Shown: positions 37,744 through 45,289 of the stretch, in pieces
Layout: each line of letters opens with the position of its first letter
Position numbering within the stretch: position 1 is the first letter of the stretch
Assembly (NCBI GenBank): GCA_018857735.1
Contig: JABMCL010000152.1
Coordinates: 913,501 to 977,500, forward strand
Length of the DNA: 64,000 nucleotides
Direction: 5' to 3'
From: Alviniconcha marisindica
Lineage: Eukaryota; Mollusca; Gastropoda; Provannidae
Translations under genes and position numbers: made by a program
The notes under the pieces: generated by a model
The model's database searches: none
What the model saw: the letters and a program-made list of their open reading frames with translations, nothing else
Told to the model about the DNA's origin: nothing

Positions 37744-40700
37744 TGTGTGTGTGTGTGGTGTGTGTGTGTGTGTGTGAGTTTGAGTATTGCTGGCGCTTAG
37801 GCTTCCTGTTTTGTAAGGGGTGAAGGGGACTGAGTGAGGGCATGCTTATTGCTTGCTGCGTGTTTCAGATCCTAACAAGTATGTGTTCGCGGACAACAAT
37901 CAGGTGCTGACGGTGAAATCGGCCCAGAAGAGCAAGGACATAACCTGCTTCCAGTGCTACGTTTCTAACAGCGTTGGCGAGGAGTTCGGCAACGGATGTC
38001 TCAACGTTATTTGTAAGTTGATAATTATCTTGTTGACCTGCGCCCTTCATTCAGTTGACTTTTAGGCCCTACGAGGATCCCCCTCCCCTCCCCCGCACCT
38101 CACACACCGTCATTTGTGAGTGGATATCTTGCTGACTTCCGTCTAGCATTCAGCTGACTGTTATCCGATTCATTAAGAAGATTTCTCTCTCTCTCTTTTT
38201 TCTCTTCTCTCTTTCTCCCCACTCCCACCCCCCTCCTTTTCCTCTACATTTTTTGAGGTTTGTCCGGGACCCGCTTTGTTCAAATTTGGGAAAAAGGGAT
38301 TGTGTGTAAAGAAACGATATTTGTGGAGTTTAGAAGCGATAATGGACTGCTTCTTCAAGGACTGTACAGTGCATGGCCAAGGACCGTCTTGCGTTCTACA
38401 CATTTAAAAAGCCTTTCTCTCAGATGATTTATTTACCATAAAAAAACAGTTTTAAGGAAGCATTTGGTCAGATTCAGACTAGGTTATCGCCTTTAAAAAT
38501 ACATCGTCTGCGATATTCAGAAAGAACACCAGACATTTTTACCTGTCCATTTTGCGACACCAACGAGTAAGAAATTCGTTTTCTGTTAAATACAAAACGC
38601 TAAGAGAAACTTGTTTGCCCGCTAAGTTTTATAACCGCCCATCTGCGTTTAAGGTGGCAATCCTGTTAGCAGATAAAAGACTATCCTTTCCACTTGCAAT
38701 CTATATTTCCAAGGCCTTCGAGCTAAGAGCCAGCAGTATTAGCAACGCGGTCCTAGCTTGATCGGGTATTGTGAGTCACATATCTTCCAACCCATTCCTC
38801 CCCTCTGGAGGCCATATAATGGCCCGAACACAATAGGACTACTTTCCATTCATCTTTTTGGGAAGGGGAACATCATTCATACGAGCTCCGGTCGGAGTTC
38901 CGAATTTTCATGCAGTCTCACGTAGATACACAGACACACAGATTCACACGGAGACTCGCACACACACACACACACGCACACACGCACGCACACACAAACA
39001 TGCGCGCGCGCGCGCAAACACGCACGCACGCCGCACGTGTGCATATGTGCTGGAGGGAGATTTGGGTTGCCTTACCTGGGTAAGGCACAGCAGCCGTAAG
39101 AACAGCGCTACCCATTCATGTTAGTGTGTGCAATATTTCCGTGTGTCCAGACAGTGGTATGACAGCCATTGTTTATGATTTTTAACATGCGCACAGATGT
39201 TGATGCATGCGATTGCACACGGGGGCTGCAAGAACACCATAAGAGAGTCTGTACTGGAAGTTTATTCGGGAGAAAAAAAACTCCATTGCCGCATCGGGGA
39301 TTCGAGCCCTCACCAGTACTGTCACCTGGCGTTTCAGGGCCGACTCGGGCCCCCAGCTGCGCTGTCTCGCCTCATCTTTCCCTTCCGGTACCATCGCACC
39401 GGCAGGTAGACGCTTCCTTGAATACAAAAGTTATATTCTCTGTCACACACCTTTTCAAGCACACGTGTGCAGCCCGGGCTCTAAGCTGTGCTAAATGGAG
39501 ACCAGGGAAAAAATTTTTACGGGTGGGAATTTTAACCCCTCTCCCTACCCCTAGAAGTAAAAAAAAAGAAGAAAAAGCCTCGTTGTGTTCCGTGTGTCCC
39601 AGTGCCGATACGAATCACCACCGAGCCCCAGATAGTGCAGGCAGTGGGTAGGGGCGACACGGTGAACCTGACGGTGGTGGCCGTGTCGGACCGACTGTTC
39701 CCGGTGTCCTACAGGTGGATCTTAAGGAGCAAGATCTACGAAGGGGACCAGGCCCCACCCCACGTCTTCTACAACGTCTCCTCCGGGCTGGCCTACATCA
39801 ACAGCACCAAGCTTACCGACGAGGAGATGCTCAGCATCGAGGGAGTCTATCGGCGCGAAGTCTTCCACCAGCTGCAAAAGGTGGTTGTGAATGTTGACGT
39901 CAGAATCAAGAAGAATGACGGTGGTACCGAAGGAGGCGGAGGTACCGAAGGAAGTAAGTTAAGGAATTAAGAGAGAGAGACAGGCAGAGTGTAAAATGGA
40001 CACGGTGATTAAAATAGCGAGTTTGAAACATCGGTTCCGCTTTCAGAGGATGCCTGTCGTGATCGCTAGCACCGAGGCAAATGTTGTGTGCGATTCCGTG
40101 TAGCATTCCGTCCCCACAGCTGATAATACAGAAGAAGGAACTTGTTTTTTTACGCCCAGTGAAGCATGAGTTATATCAGGGCGAGAGAATCCAGAGCGTA
40201 TCGGATGTTCTTACTTGCAGCTATAAACGACAACAGAAACATGAGAGAGAACCAGTATTGTCCACAGCCGGACATAGTTCTTTGATCTCGAAACTGGCTC
40301 ATAAACATAAACACACAAATACACAATTTGTTCTGTCTTATGCTTGTACGCACATGTGTCGTCGAATGTGCCTGAAATAGAGGACATATATGCCACTGGG
40401 GGGGGCATTCTTTTTGGAGGATGTACCTCTGGTGGAGTTCATGTACCTTTCGCAAGCCAGGTGAGAATTACCGCAAGCGATTCAGGTCTTTGTTGTTGTG
40501 TTTGTGTGACGCTGTAATTAACTTAATTGTTCGTTGTATTTTGCACCGGCGCTCTGGATCGCATTCTGTGTCAGATGATGAATTTGAAAGTTTCGTTGCA
40601 GTTGAGGTCTGCGTACATTGAGAATAAAAAATGTCGAAGAGAAATTCAAGTGTGGGGAGGAGGGTGTTGAGACGAAAAGTCTAAGGGCAAACAAAGAAGT

Positions 40701-41300
40701 TTCAGAGATCAGGAGTGTGAAAATGGGCACAGTTAAATTGAAAGTTTTTATATGCAAGAGAAATCTGTGTACCTTAACTTAGACACAAAGTCGAAGGGCA
40801 ACCATGCAAAGAATAAATACAGGGAGGAGGGTTTAAAAGCGTAAAAGGTATTATGTAATATTCTATTTTATGATATATATATTGTAATATTTTGTACTTT
40901 GATGTTTCCTAGCTAAATGTCTCTGGTAGGATAAAAATTATCATTTTATCAGATCATAGAAGAGTATAGTATCATCTTACTTGATCATGTTTGATTTTAT
41001 TGTATTGTTTTATAGAACAGTGTGGTATCTTAGAACAGTATGGTATCATCTTACTTGATCAGGATTCATTTTATTGTATTGTTTTATATTTGATCGTATA
41101 CTTGCAAGCACATTTTCAGAACATTTCTGTGTCCTGTTGGATGAAGATGTATCACATCTTACCTGATCTCAGTACAGCATGGTATGGCCGTATCTGATCT
41201 TATTTTATCTCACCATCGATTTTAAGATATGAATGAATCAGCGATTGAAGGTCTGCATACATAATACATATGTTGGGTGTGTGCGTGTGTGTGTGTTTGT

Positions 41301-41369
<69 letters not shown>

Positions 41370-42225
41370 GACCATAAAAACAAAAAAAGTACAGCAATAT
41401 TTTTCGACAGTGAACTTCGGTCTGATCTTCGGCTTGATCGTCGCCATCAGCTTGGTCATATTATTACTCTTGGGCTTCATCCGATGGCGCCAGAAGAGGG
41501 GGAAACCAGCCTATACAGATAAAAAAGGTAAACATTTGAACACCGAACACTTTGAACACTTATAGTTTGGGTCATTCATTCACACATTTATAACTTTGTG
41601 CACACTCGTACTGGTGCAACAGTCTTCAAGAAGGAACAGACCCCACCCCCCTCTAAAAAGAAAAGAAAAAAGAAACCGCCCCAAAAATAAAATAAAATAA
41701 AGCAACAACAAAAACAACATCCGAACACATAAAAACAACAATACAGTAGCACGGTACTTTGATTCTGATTCCAACGTCGATCTCCCATACTTCGATCTGA
41801 CCACCGTGTGGTATACAGTACTAGCTGTGTTGCCTGAATCCACCAGGATTATGCATTGCCTGATTCCAGCATTGAAAAAAATGCAACTTGGCTCATTTCC
41901 TATATCTAGTATCATCAACGAACAAGCGTCGTTACTTGATAATTTTGGAGTTTTTGTTGGGAAATCACCCGTCTTGCGCTCTGTTGGCATACTTACATAT
42001 AGCTTGCGAGGCAAACATGGCGGCCAATCTTTGGGCTTTTCCAGCGGAATATTATTTATGACGTTCTGATTGGCTGAAGCAACCCAGAACCCTCAGTTGG
42101 TTACCGACAGTGGACACGCGGGGAAGATGTATACACACTGATTTGCCTTCTCTGTATGTGCCATCCACAGCATAGTAGGCAGGTGTGCTGACTGGTTAGT
42201 TTTTTTTTGTGTGTGTGTGTGTGTG

Positions 42226-42270
<45 letters not shown>

Positions 42271-42837
42271 CGCGTTCGTGCGTGCGTGTGTGTGTGTGGT
42301 TTACCGGCAATGGACAAAGAAGATGATTCATTGTCGTATGTCTCCTTTTTGTTAGTTACTCACAGCGAAGAAGGACGAAACACCGACTGATCCGTCTTTC
42401 GGTTAGTTACCCGAAGTCTAGAAGGCATATAATTATAAATGCTGATTGACTTCTTTTTTGTCCTTTTCTGACAGTGGAGAAAAAAGAGGTAGATATGCTG
42501 ACTGATATGTGTTCGCTTTGGTAGTAAACCACAGTGAAGAAGGAGGATATGGCGACCGAATCGTCTTGTCTCTGTCAGTGACAGTGGAGAAGGACAGCGT
42601 GCTGACCGATAATGATGTCTTCTCCATGTGAGTCATCCACAGTGTAGCAGGCGGATATGCAGAATGATTTGTTTGCTACCTTTCAATGACAGTGGAGAAA
42701 GAATGACATTTTATGTTTTTGATTTTGATTTTGTTTTTTCCTTGTTACCAGAAGAGCAGAAATCACAACAGAGATCAACCGCACAAGTTAGAAGCGCAGA
42801 ATTCATGAACAGATCCGATCATCTGTCACGGGGGTAA
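20371..42837 (+). CDS. Gene B: 5-Ig transmembrane receptor, L1CAM/neuroglian/MDM-like (spliced; two alternative Ig4 exons)
   Basis: Exons join in frame from ATG at 20371 through signal peptide, Ig1-Ig4, cysteine-free domain 5 and a membrane helix to a possible stop at 42837, giving 624 residues if one Ig4 second-half exon and the 42752 terminal exon are used. It is a paralogue of gene A with identical intron positions and phases. Two in-frame 144 bp versions of the Ig4 second-half exon lie in tandem (36811 and 37869). Introns are full of transposon remnants, and the Ig3 first-half exon edge is amplified into a minisatellite. No FIGQY motif was found. The cytoplasmic end is the least certain part because alternative small exons are possible at 42475-42627. 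Function as a surface recognition or adhesion receptor is inferred from family. Confidence 0.85.
20600..20668. repeat. (GA)n microsatellite
   Basis: Pure GA run in gene B intron 1. Confidence 0.95.
21299..21407 (+). CDS. Gene B exon 2: Ig1, first half
   Basis: The exon encodes IRMPPQIIQPLVSATKFY and MILMCNATGRPKPT (B-strand Cys, sequon NAT). It is 109 bp, phase 1 to 2; acceptor TTGAACAG, donor GTGAGT. Too short to stand out as an ORF; recognised by homology to gene A. Confidence 0.9.
22049..22135. repeat. (CA)n microsatellite
   Basis: Long CA run after a CT stretch, gene B intron 2. Confidence 0.95.
22395..23260 (-). mobile_element. LINE RT/RNase H fragment
   Basis: The minus strand encodes LLKKLQSINSKAVKLATGAP (end of RT) and, 3' of it, CSVPSHCGLYWNEISNKLAK (RNase H). 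Located in gene B intron 2. Confidence 0.65.
24396..24595 (+). CDS. Gene B exon 3: Ig1, second half
   Basis: The exon encodes YKWYRNGVEVQSSTGQG, GVLIIKPFTVKREGVF and QCRAKNTFPERVQP (F-strand Cys). It is 200 bp, phase 2 to 1, acceptor CATCAG, donor GTGAGT. Confidence 0.93.
24700..25060 (-). mobile_element. LINE RNase H fragment
   Basis: The minus strand encodes LLWMYCPGHAGLTGNDRADR and SAGKATITV, the RNase H motif of retrotransposons, with a frameshift in the middle. Confidence 0.7.
25650..25885 (+). repeat. Intronic repeat pair, copy 1
   Basis: AAGCCTGAAGAGGGCATAGC through GGCTATGGATTGTATTACTC matches 28550-28830 closely. Both lie in gene B introns flanking the Ig2 exons. Confidence 0.7.
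26229..26420 (+). CDS. Gene B exon 4: Ig2, first half
   Basis: The exon encodes IGDWPRRRTFHTSKTLEEG, YGFMSCADHLPEHVG (Cys), QFKWFYRL (Trp) and PDERIFIDNNG. The DERIFIDNNG block is typical of L1-family Ig2. It is 192 bp, phase 1 to 1, donor GTAAGG. Confidence 0.92.
26472..26570. repeat. (GT)n then (GC)n microsatellite
   Basis: GT run ending in CGCGCG, 50 bp after the gene B exon 4 donor. GC and GT runs can form Z-DNA. Confidence 0.95.
26676..26960 (+). repeat. Intronic repeat related to 29798-30150
   Basis: GACGCAGACTTTAAGGACTC, TTTAAAGCCTGGAGTAGGT, TTTCTACCCCCC and GGAATATAAATAGGC occur in the same order as in the segment after Ig2 second half. Confidence 0.65.
27144..27276. repeat. (GC)n, (CA)n and (TTA)n compound microsatellite
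   Basis: GC run grades into CA, followed by TTATTA, in a gene B intron. Confidence 0.95.
27425..27735 (-). mobile_element. tRNA-derived SINE (family S1), good copy
   Basis: Head, body and 3' part are well preserved, including CATTTTAATGTTTCATAATT and AATGACTTCTGCATTAAGG in the plus orientation. It lies in a gene B intron. Confidence 0.75.
27740..27920. repeat. Dispersed repeat, copy 1
   Basis: From GATGATGAAGTGATGCTTTA to CAGCTCCTGAACCATGAC it is nearly identical to 58775-58965. Its ACGTCCACGGAAACC and CACCTCGACT cores also occur near 925-1010, 5440-5640 and 51000-51105. Confidence 0.75.
27945..28392 (-). mobile_element. tRNA-derived SINE (family S3)
   Basis: The minus strand starts GGGGATAGCTCAGTGGTTAG (box A) and has GAGTTCGAATCC (box B), then a roughly 350 bp body with CCCGGTCATTCTGCCAAAAG. 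The second copy is at 52945-53440. Confidence 0.8.
28550..28830 (+). repeat. Intronic repeat pair, copy 2
   Basis: Second copy of the 25650-25885 segment, with a C/G-homopolymer stretch inserted near 28680-28710. Confidence 0.7.
29187..29398 (+). repeat. Two-copy tandem duplication, ~113 bp
   Basis: CACCAGATGTAAACAGTACA to CATTCATACCAATAAAGTA is repeated once, the copies separated by C-rich sequence. Confidence 0.85.
29616..29756 (+). CDS. Gene B exon 5: Ig2, second half
   Basis: The exon encodes TVHFAYVLRSDQRTGAEYYC (F-strand Cys) followed by a divergent stretch ending TEKNPG. It is 141 bp, phase 1 to 1, acceptor TTTCAG, donor GTAAAG. Confidence 0.9.
29798..30150 (+). repeat. Intronic repeat related to 26676-26960
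   Basis: It starts 40 bp after the donor of gene B exon 5 and shares the ordered blocks listed for the first copy. The first part is open as DAEIKVASDENTELSK but has a stop soon after. Confidence 0.6.
31081..31189 (+). CDS. Gene B exon 6: Ig3, first half
   Basis: The exon encodes PESVPVLRFSTQSLGPEART and RLECFFSGY (B-strand Cys). It is 109 bp, phase 1 to 2, acceptor CATTTCAG. Its last bases and donor GGATA|GTGAGT start a tandem array of about 25 copies. In the exon frame, reading on gives TAG at once, so only this first donor keeps the frame open. Confidence 0.9.
31180..31866 (+). repeat. 27-bp minisatellite built from an exon edge and splice donor
   Basis: About 25 head-to-tail copies of a 27 bp unit (TTCAGTGGATAGTGAGTGG + TTTAATTG). 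The first copy is the end of gene B exon 6 with its donor. Most units retain GTGAGT. Units with GGGCAG and the 25 bp GGGCAGATTGG variant recur in the same order, showing a higher-order repeat of about five units. Frame shadows such as SEWFNCSV are not a gene. Confidence 0.95.
32174..32363. repeat. Paired (GA)n microsatellites
   Basis: Two GA runs (32174-32235, 32297-32363) separated by about 60 bp, just upstream of gene B exon 7. Purine-only strand over almost 200 bp. Confidence 0.95.
32479..32696 (+). CDS. Gene B exon 7: Ig3, second half
   Basis: The exon encodes VPTITWQDSEGKKITNVKG (Trp), GRLLKIENLVETDAKSYTC (Cys) and VNKLGRAEGTISINIT. It is 218 bp, phase 2 to 1. Acceptor TGTTTCAG; donor GTTCGT is weaker than the GTATGT of genes A and C. 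Confidence 0.93.
33202..34460 (+). mobile_element. Solo-LTR-like element, copy 2
   Basis: Same ends as copy 1 (TGTAATGG..GCTCACA), flanked by TTCTTC-type direct repeats, 1259 bp long, with the same TATA-like CTATAAAAAG near 34076. It is inserted in gene B between Ig3 and Ig4 exons. Because flanks are simple sequence, the target duplication length (4-8 bp) cannot be fixed. Confidence 0.6.
35249..35398 (+). CDS. Gene B exon 8: Ig4, first half
   Basis: The exon encodes TPIWVKPLVTTTVVQGKNAL, FYCKTKSAAGEIPPSEP (Cys) and VWTINGLRFDVYG (Trp). It is 150 bp, phase 1 to 1, acceptor TTCTCCAG, donor GTCAGT. A decayed copy of its 3' half follows at about 35455-35555. Confidence 0.92.
35455..35560 (+). 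pseudogene. Decayed partial copy of Ig4 first-half exon (gene B)
   Basis: AAACCCAGATGGTTCATGAA and GGTCAATTCTTTAAACTG match the gene A fragment at 3690-3790 and the 3' half of exon 8. It is located just after exon 8, as in gene A. Confidence 0.65.
35751..35871. repeat. (GT)n microsatellite
   Basis: Long GT run in the intron after gene B exon 8. Confidence 0.95.
36096..36165 (+). repeat. Two-copy tandem repeat, ~38 bp
   Basis: GATTACCCCTTTCCGGGTAC plus AGGCTATCGACAAGAAC occurs twice in tandem with one change. The surrounding 36000-36780 holds no recognised gene. Confidence 0.8.
36811..36954 (+). CDS. Gene B exon 9a: Ig4 second half, version 1
   Basis: The exon encodes DPKKYTFTSKKQMLTVLSAK and ITCFQCYVSNSVGEEFGNG. 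It is 144 bp, phase 1 to 1, acceptor GTTTCAG, donor GTAAGT. Its first half resembles gene A exon 9 (four residue differences in 48). It is interchangeable in frame with exon 9b. Confidence 0.93.
37050..37430 (+). mobile_element. CR1/L2-like LINE 3' end
   Basis: A decayed RT end (RLQIPRTKLSTVGSRGFSL, LSDRNPL, FLFPKL) is followed by a 3' tail GCGCTTTATAAATACTTTAC. It lies between the two Ig4 second-half exons of gene B. Confidence 0.55.
37869..38012 (+). CDS. Gene B exon 9b: Ig4 second half, version 2
   Basis: The exon encodes DPNKYVFADNNQVLTVKSAQ and then the same last 27 residues as exon 9a. It is 144 bp with identical phases and intact splice sites. Since 144 is a multiple of three, either or both copies keep the frame. 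Using both would put two F-strands in one domain, so mutually exclusive use is the likely arrangement (inference). Confidence 0.9.
38405..38765 (+). mobile_element. LINE ORF2 C-terminal fragment
   Basis: Translation shows TRLSPLKIHRLRYSERTPDI, FTCPFCDTNE, then after a frameshift LRETCLPAKFYNRPSAFKVA, the zinc-knuckle-like C-terminus of many LINE ORF2 proteins. Confidence 0.6.
39055..39400 (-). mobile_element. tRNA-derived SINE (family S2), near complete
   Basis: Read on the minus strand, a box B (GGCTCGAATCC) is followed by the same body as at 10136 and the same 3' part as at 540-740, ending near GGTAGCGCTGTTCTTACGG. It lies in gene B just upstream of exon 10. Confidence 0.7.
39603..39953 (+). 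CDS. Gene B exon 10: fifth Ig-like domain and stalk
   Basis: The 351 bp exon encodes GRGDTVNLTVVAVSDRLF, SYRWILRSKIYEGDQAPPHV and GVYRREVFHQLQKVVVNVDV, with no cysteine at the expected B and F positions. It ends in a Gly-rich stalk (NDGGTEGGGGTEG) not present in gene A. Acceptor GTGTCCCAG, donor GTAAGT. Confidence 0.93.
41411..41527 (+). CDS. Gene B exon 11: transmembrane helix
   Basis: The exon encodes MNFGLIFGLIVAISLVILLL, LGFIRW and the basic anchor RQKRGKP. It is 117 bp, phase 1 to 1. Acceptor TTTCGACAG, donor GTAAAC. Confidence 0.87.
42100..42720 (+). repeat. Degenerate tandem array, ~50-65 bp unit, acceptor/exon-like
   Basis: About ten decayed copies of a unit like CAGTGGAGAAGGACGATATG + CTGACTGATTTGTCTTCTCT are seen, interrupted by a GT tract (42208-42298). 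Several copies begin at a GACAG|TGGAGAA-type acceptor, resembling the first bases of the gene C tail exon (CAG|TGGACAGAAAGG). Confidence 0.7.
42585..42627 (+). CDS. Gene B: candidate small cytoplasmic exon
   Basis: A 43 bp segment starts after GTGACAG with TGGAGAAGGAC (VEKD...) and ends at AT|GTGAGT, phase 1 to 2. Gene C has an exon with the same phases at the same place, starting TGGACAGAAAGGAG (VDRKE). The segment lies in an array of similar decayed units, so it may be just another repeat copy. Confidence 0.3.
42752..42837 (+). CDS. Gene B: candidate terminal exon
   Basis: After the acceptor CTTGTTACCAG, joining to exon 11 in phase 1 gives EEQKSQQRSTAQVRSAEF, MNRSDHLSRG and a TAA stop at 42835-42837. 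No relative was recognised. A donor-like GGTAACT overlaps the stop, so the end could differ. Confidence 0.45.
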
Positions 42838-42853
42838 CTTTGTCAGTCTGGCA

Positions 42854-42855
<2 letters not shown>

Positions 42856-42929
<74 letters not shown>

Positions 42930-42930
42930 G

Positions 42931-42965
<35 letters not shown>

Positions 42966-43003
42966 GTGTGTGTGTGTGTGGTGTGTGTGTGACATTGTGT
43001 GTG

Positions 43004-43052
<49 letters not shown>

Positions 43053-43144
43053 GTGTGTGGTGGTGTGTGTGTGTGTGTGTGTGTTGTTGGATTGTGTGTG
43101 TGTGTTGTGTTGTGTGTGTGTGTGTGTGTGTGGTGTGTGGTGAG

Positions 43145-43210
<66 letters not shown>
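42856..43210. repeat. (GT)n then (GA)n compound microsatellite
   Basis: About 280 bp of GT with interruptions, then about 60 bp of GA, starting 20 bp after the gene B candidate stop. Confidence 0.95.
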
Positions 43211-43212
<2 letters not shown>

Positions 43213-43521
43213 GTAATGGCGATCCCGCGGACTGCTTCTCCCTCTGCCCCTACCGCCACGCTGGTTGGTACCCCGGGTGCCGAGCGGCCCGCCTCTGTAG
43301 CAGCAGCTTGTGGGACTGGACCCCCTTCTTCTAAAGTAAGCCACTGGCTACAGGTCTGGCATCCTGTCCCTGGCTAGTGCCATCTTCTCTTCCGGCAGAG
43401 AAAATCTCTCCCCGGTCTCTGCTTCCTGGTCTGAAGTTGTGCGGGTGGCCTGTTCGGGGTGCCGGGTCGAAATGGTCGTGTGGAGAAGGAAACCGGTCAC
43501 CTGACTGGCAGTTCAACTCAC

Positions 43522-43728
43522 AGACACTTTCCTGGCTGCTCGCTGCACGTGCTGCCCTCGTCTTCCGCAGGCCACAGTCGCTTGAGTCCGGCTGACTGTT
43601 AGGTCGCGTTGCGCTGTCCACGTGCTGATGTTTACTGTTGACAACACGTGTGTATACAGCCAGGCCTCGCTGATGATCCGCTTGACCTGTCCGCTTTCGA
43701 TGACAAACGTAAACACGCCATCAGGAGT
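43522..43728 (-). pseudogene. Orphan exon-like ORF, weakly TGF-beta-propeptide-like
   Basis: A 207 bp open segment (69 codons, phase 0 to 0) has acceptor AGTTTCAG and donor TCT|GTGAGT. It encodes GVFTFVIESGQVKRIISEAW, LYTHVLSTVNISTWT and more. The EAW-LY-V..TWT pattern recalls activin/inhibin propeptides, but similarity is judged by eye and no mature domain was found. It is GC-rich compared with its surroundings. Confidence 0.3.
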
Positions 43729-43869
43729 CTGAAACTGGTCGAAAACCAGGGATCAAAACACATGGAAGGTTACAAAGAAAGCTGTTTATTTTTTTTAAGG
43801 AAAAAAACAGTATGCGAATTTTCGGGGTAAGCCCCTTTTTCAAGCTAGAAAAGAACACTTAACAGTTAA

Positions 43870-44710
43870 ACGGTGAAAAATGAGATGTAGGACACTTATT
43901 TGCTTTTGGTTGAACTGTTTCGGTATGTTGTTTTGGTGTCCAGTGATCGGAAGAAGACCAGGGATGCTTTGATTTTGTCTTGTTGGTAACTTTCCAACGT
44001 ACCGAGAAGGCCCTTTCATTTTTCGCGAACGTCACGGGGGGAATTTCAGTACTGGTGTTCTTTTGTTTGAGTTTGTTGGCGTTCTTTCAGATTTAAGTCT
44101 TTGTCTTTGTAGTTCTGCAGCCTGATGATGATCGATGATTGCACACGGTGTGCACGATCAATCTGTATGTCTGCACCCATTTTCAGTCTTTAATGACTCC
44201 ACGCACAGCTCTTTCGCAGTCATCCCAGGTTTCATTCTGTCGTTTCTTTGGCATGTTGTGGAATAAAATGTTTCGTCGACGATTTAGATTTTCCATGTAA
44301 TCAGGTCTAGACCACTGTTTTTGCAGTTCCTTCCCGAGTTTCTCATTCTTCAGCGACAGGTCTTCGAGGCTGTGACTCAACTCAGTGATGTCGTCGTTGA
44401 CCGTCTGTAGACTGTATTCCATCTCTTTTAATCTTGTGTTGTATGTGCTTTCTGTGCAACGGAGTTTCTGCACCATCGTGTGTTGCATGTCTGTTTGTGC
44501 CCTGATGAGAGTTGATGCTGGCAGCGATTCCAGAGAGACTTGTGTATTTGTCGTGGTCAGGTCGCCCGTGTCCATTGCTGTCGCTGTGGGTGTTGGCCGC
44601 TCCTTTGGAAGCCACGGGGTCGGTTGGACCAGGATCTTTTTCGTTTTCTGTTTAGTACAGAAGTGTTGGCATGAGTGTGTTAACCCGCATGGCAGTCTTG
44701 ACTTCCGCAC
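43870..44710 (-). pseudogene. LINE ORF1-like coiled-coil protein remnant
   Basis: An open stretch of 175 codons (44183-44710) has a heptad-rich coiled coil (KEMEYSLQTVNDDITELSHS region) then NLNRRRNILFHNMPKKRQNE and TWDDCERAVRGVIKD. After a frameshift it continues MGADIQIDRAHRVQSSIII. This order is that of L1-type ORF1 RNA-binding proteins. ORF2 was not seen next to it. Confidence 0.6.
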
Positions 44711-45035
44711 GCTCTGTCATAAAGTTGATGAAAATGGAACAAAACGTCCACCGATCGCCCTGAAACTTGTCAGGTCTGCAGGGATGGCGGTTACTTTGTC
44801 GTTGCAACACAGTTTATATAACTTTGCAGGTCCGCAATTACGAGAAATAAAATAAAAAAAATTGATCGGGGTCACTTGCAGTGTGCCTTGCTGCTGGTGA
44901 GTTGGAGCTCACCCCTGCAAGAGAGAGAGGGAGAGGGGCGAGAGAGGGAGAGAGAGAGAGGGAGGGAGAGGCGGTTGGTAGGGGGGGTGGGGGAGAGAGA
45001 CATGGAGAGAGAGAGGGATGCTAATGGAGATGATA

Positions 45036-45228
45036 ATTAAAATTTTACTACAGACGGAATAAATAAAAACAAGAAGCAGAGCCCAACTTTTGAAGAAAAA
45101 AAAGAAGAAGAGAAAAACACCCCACATTTTTGTTGTTGGTTGTTACAAATCTGTCCCTGATGGCAAATTCGGCAACACTCAATACAGCAAATTAAAATAC
45201 AAATAATCGTGGCAGACAGAGGAGTGTA
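45036..45228 (+). repeat. Direct repeat flanking the piggyBac element, left
   Basis: TTTACTACAGACGGAATAAA through ACAAATCTGTCCCTGATGGC and AATACAAATAATCGTGG matches 48098-48260. Confidence 0.8.
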
Positions 45229-45289
45229 TGTATGGTTAACTTATTCACGACGTAGGGGCCTTGTATTCAAAAGCGAAGGTCACTGAGGG

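Noticed and set aside
42856..43216. Long Cys/Val ORFs as cysteine-rich secreted peptides
   Set aside because: They are translations of GT repeats, present in all frames and on both strands.
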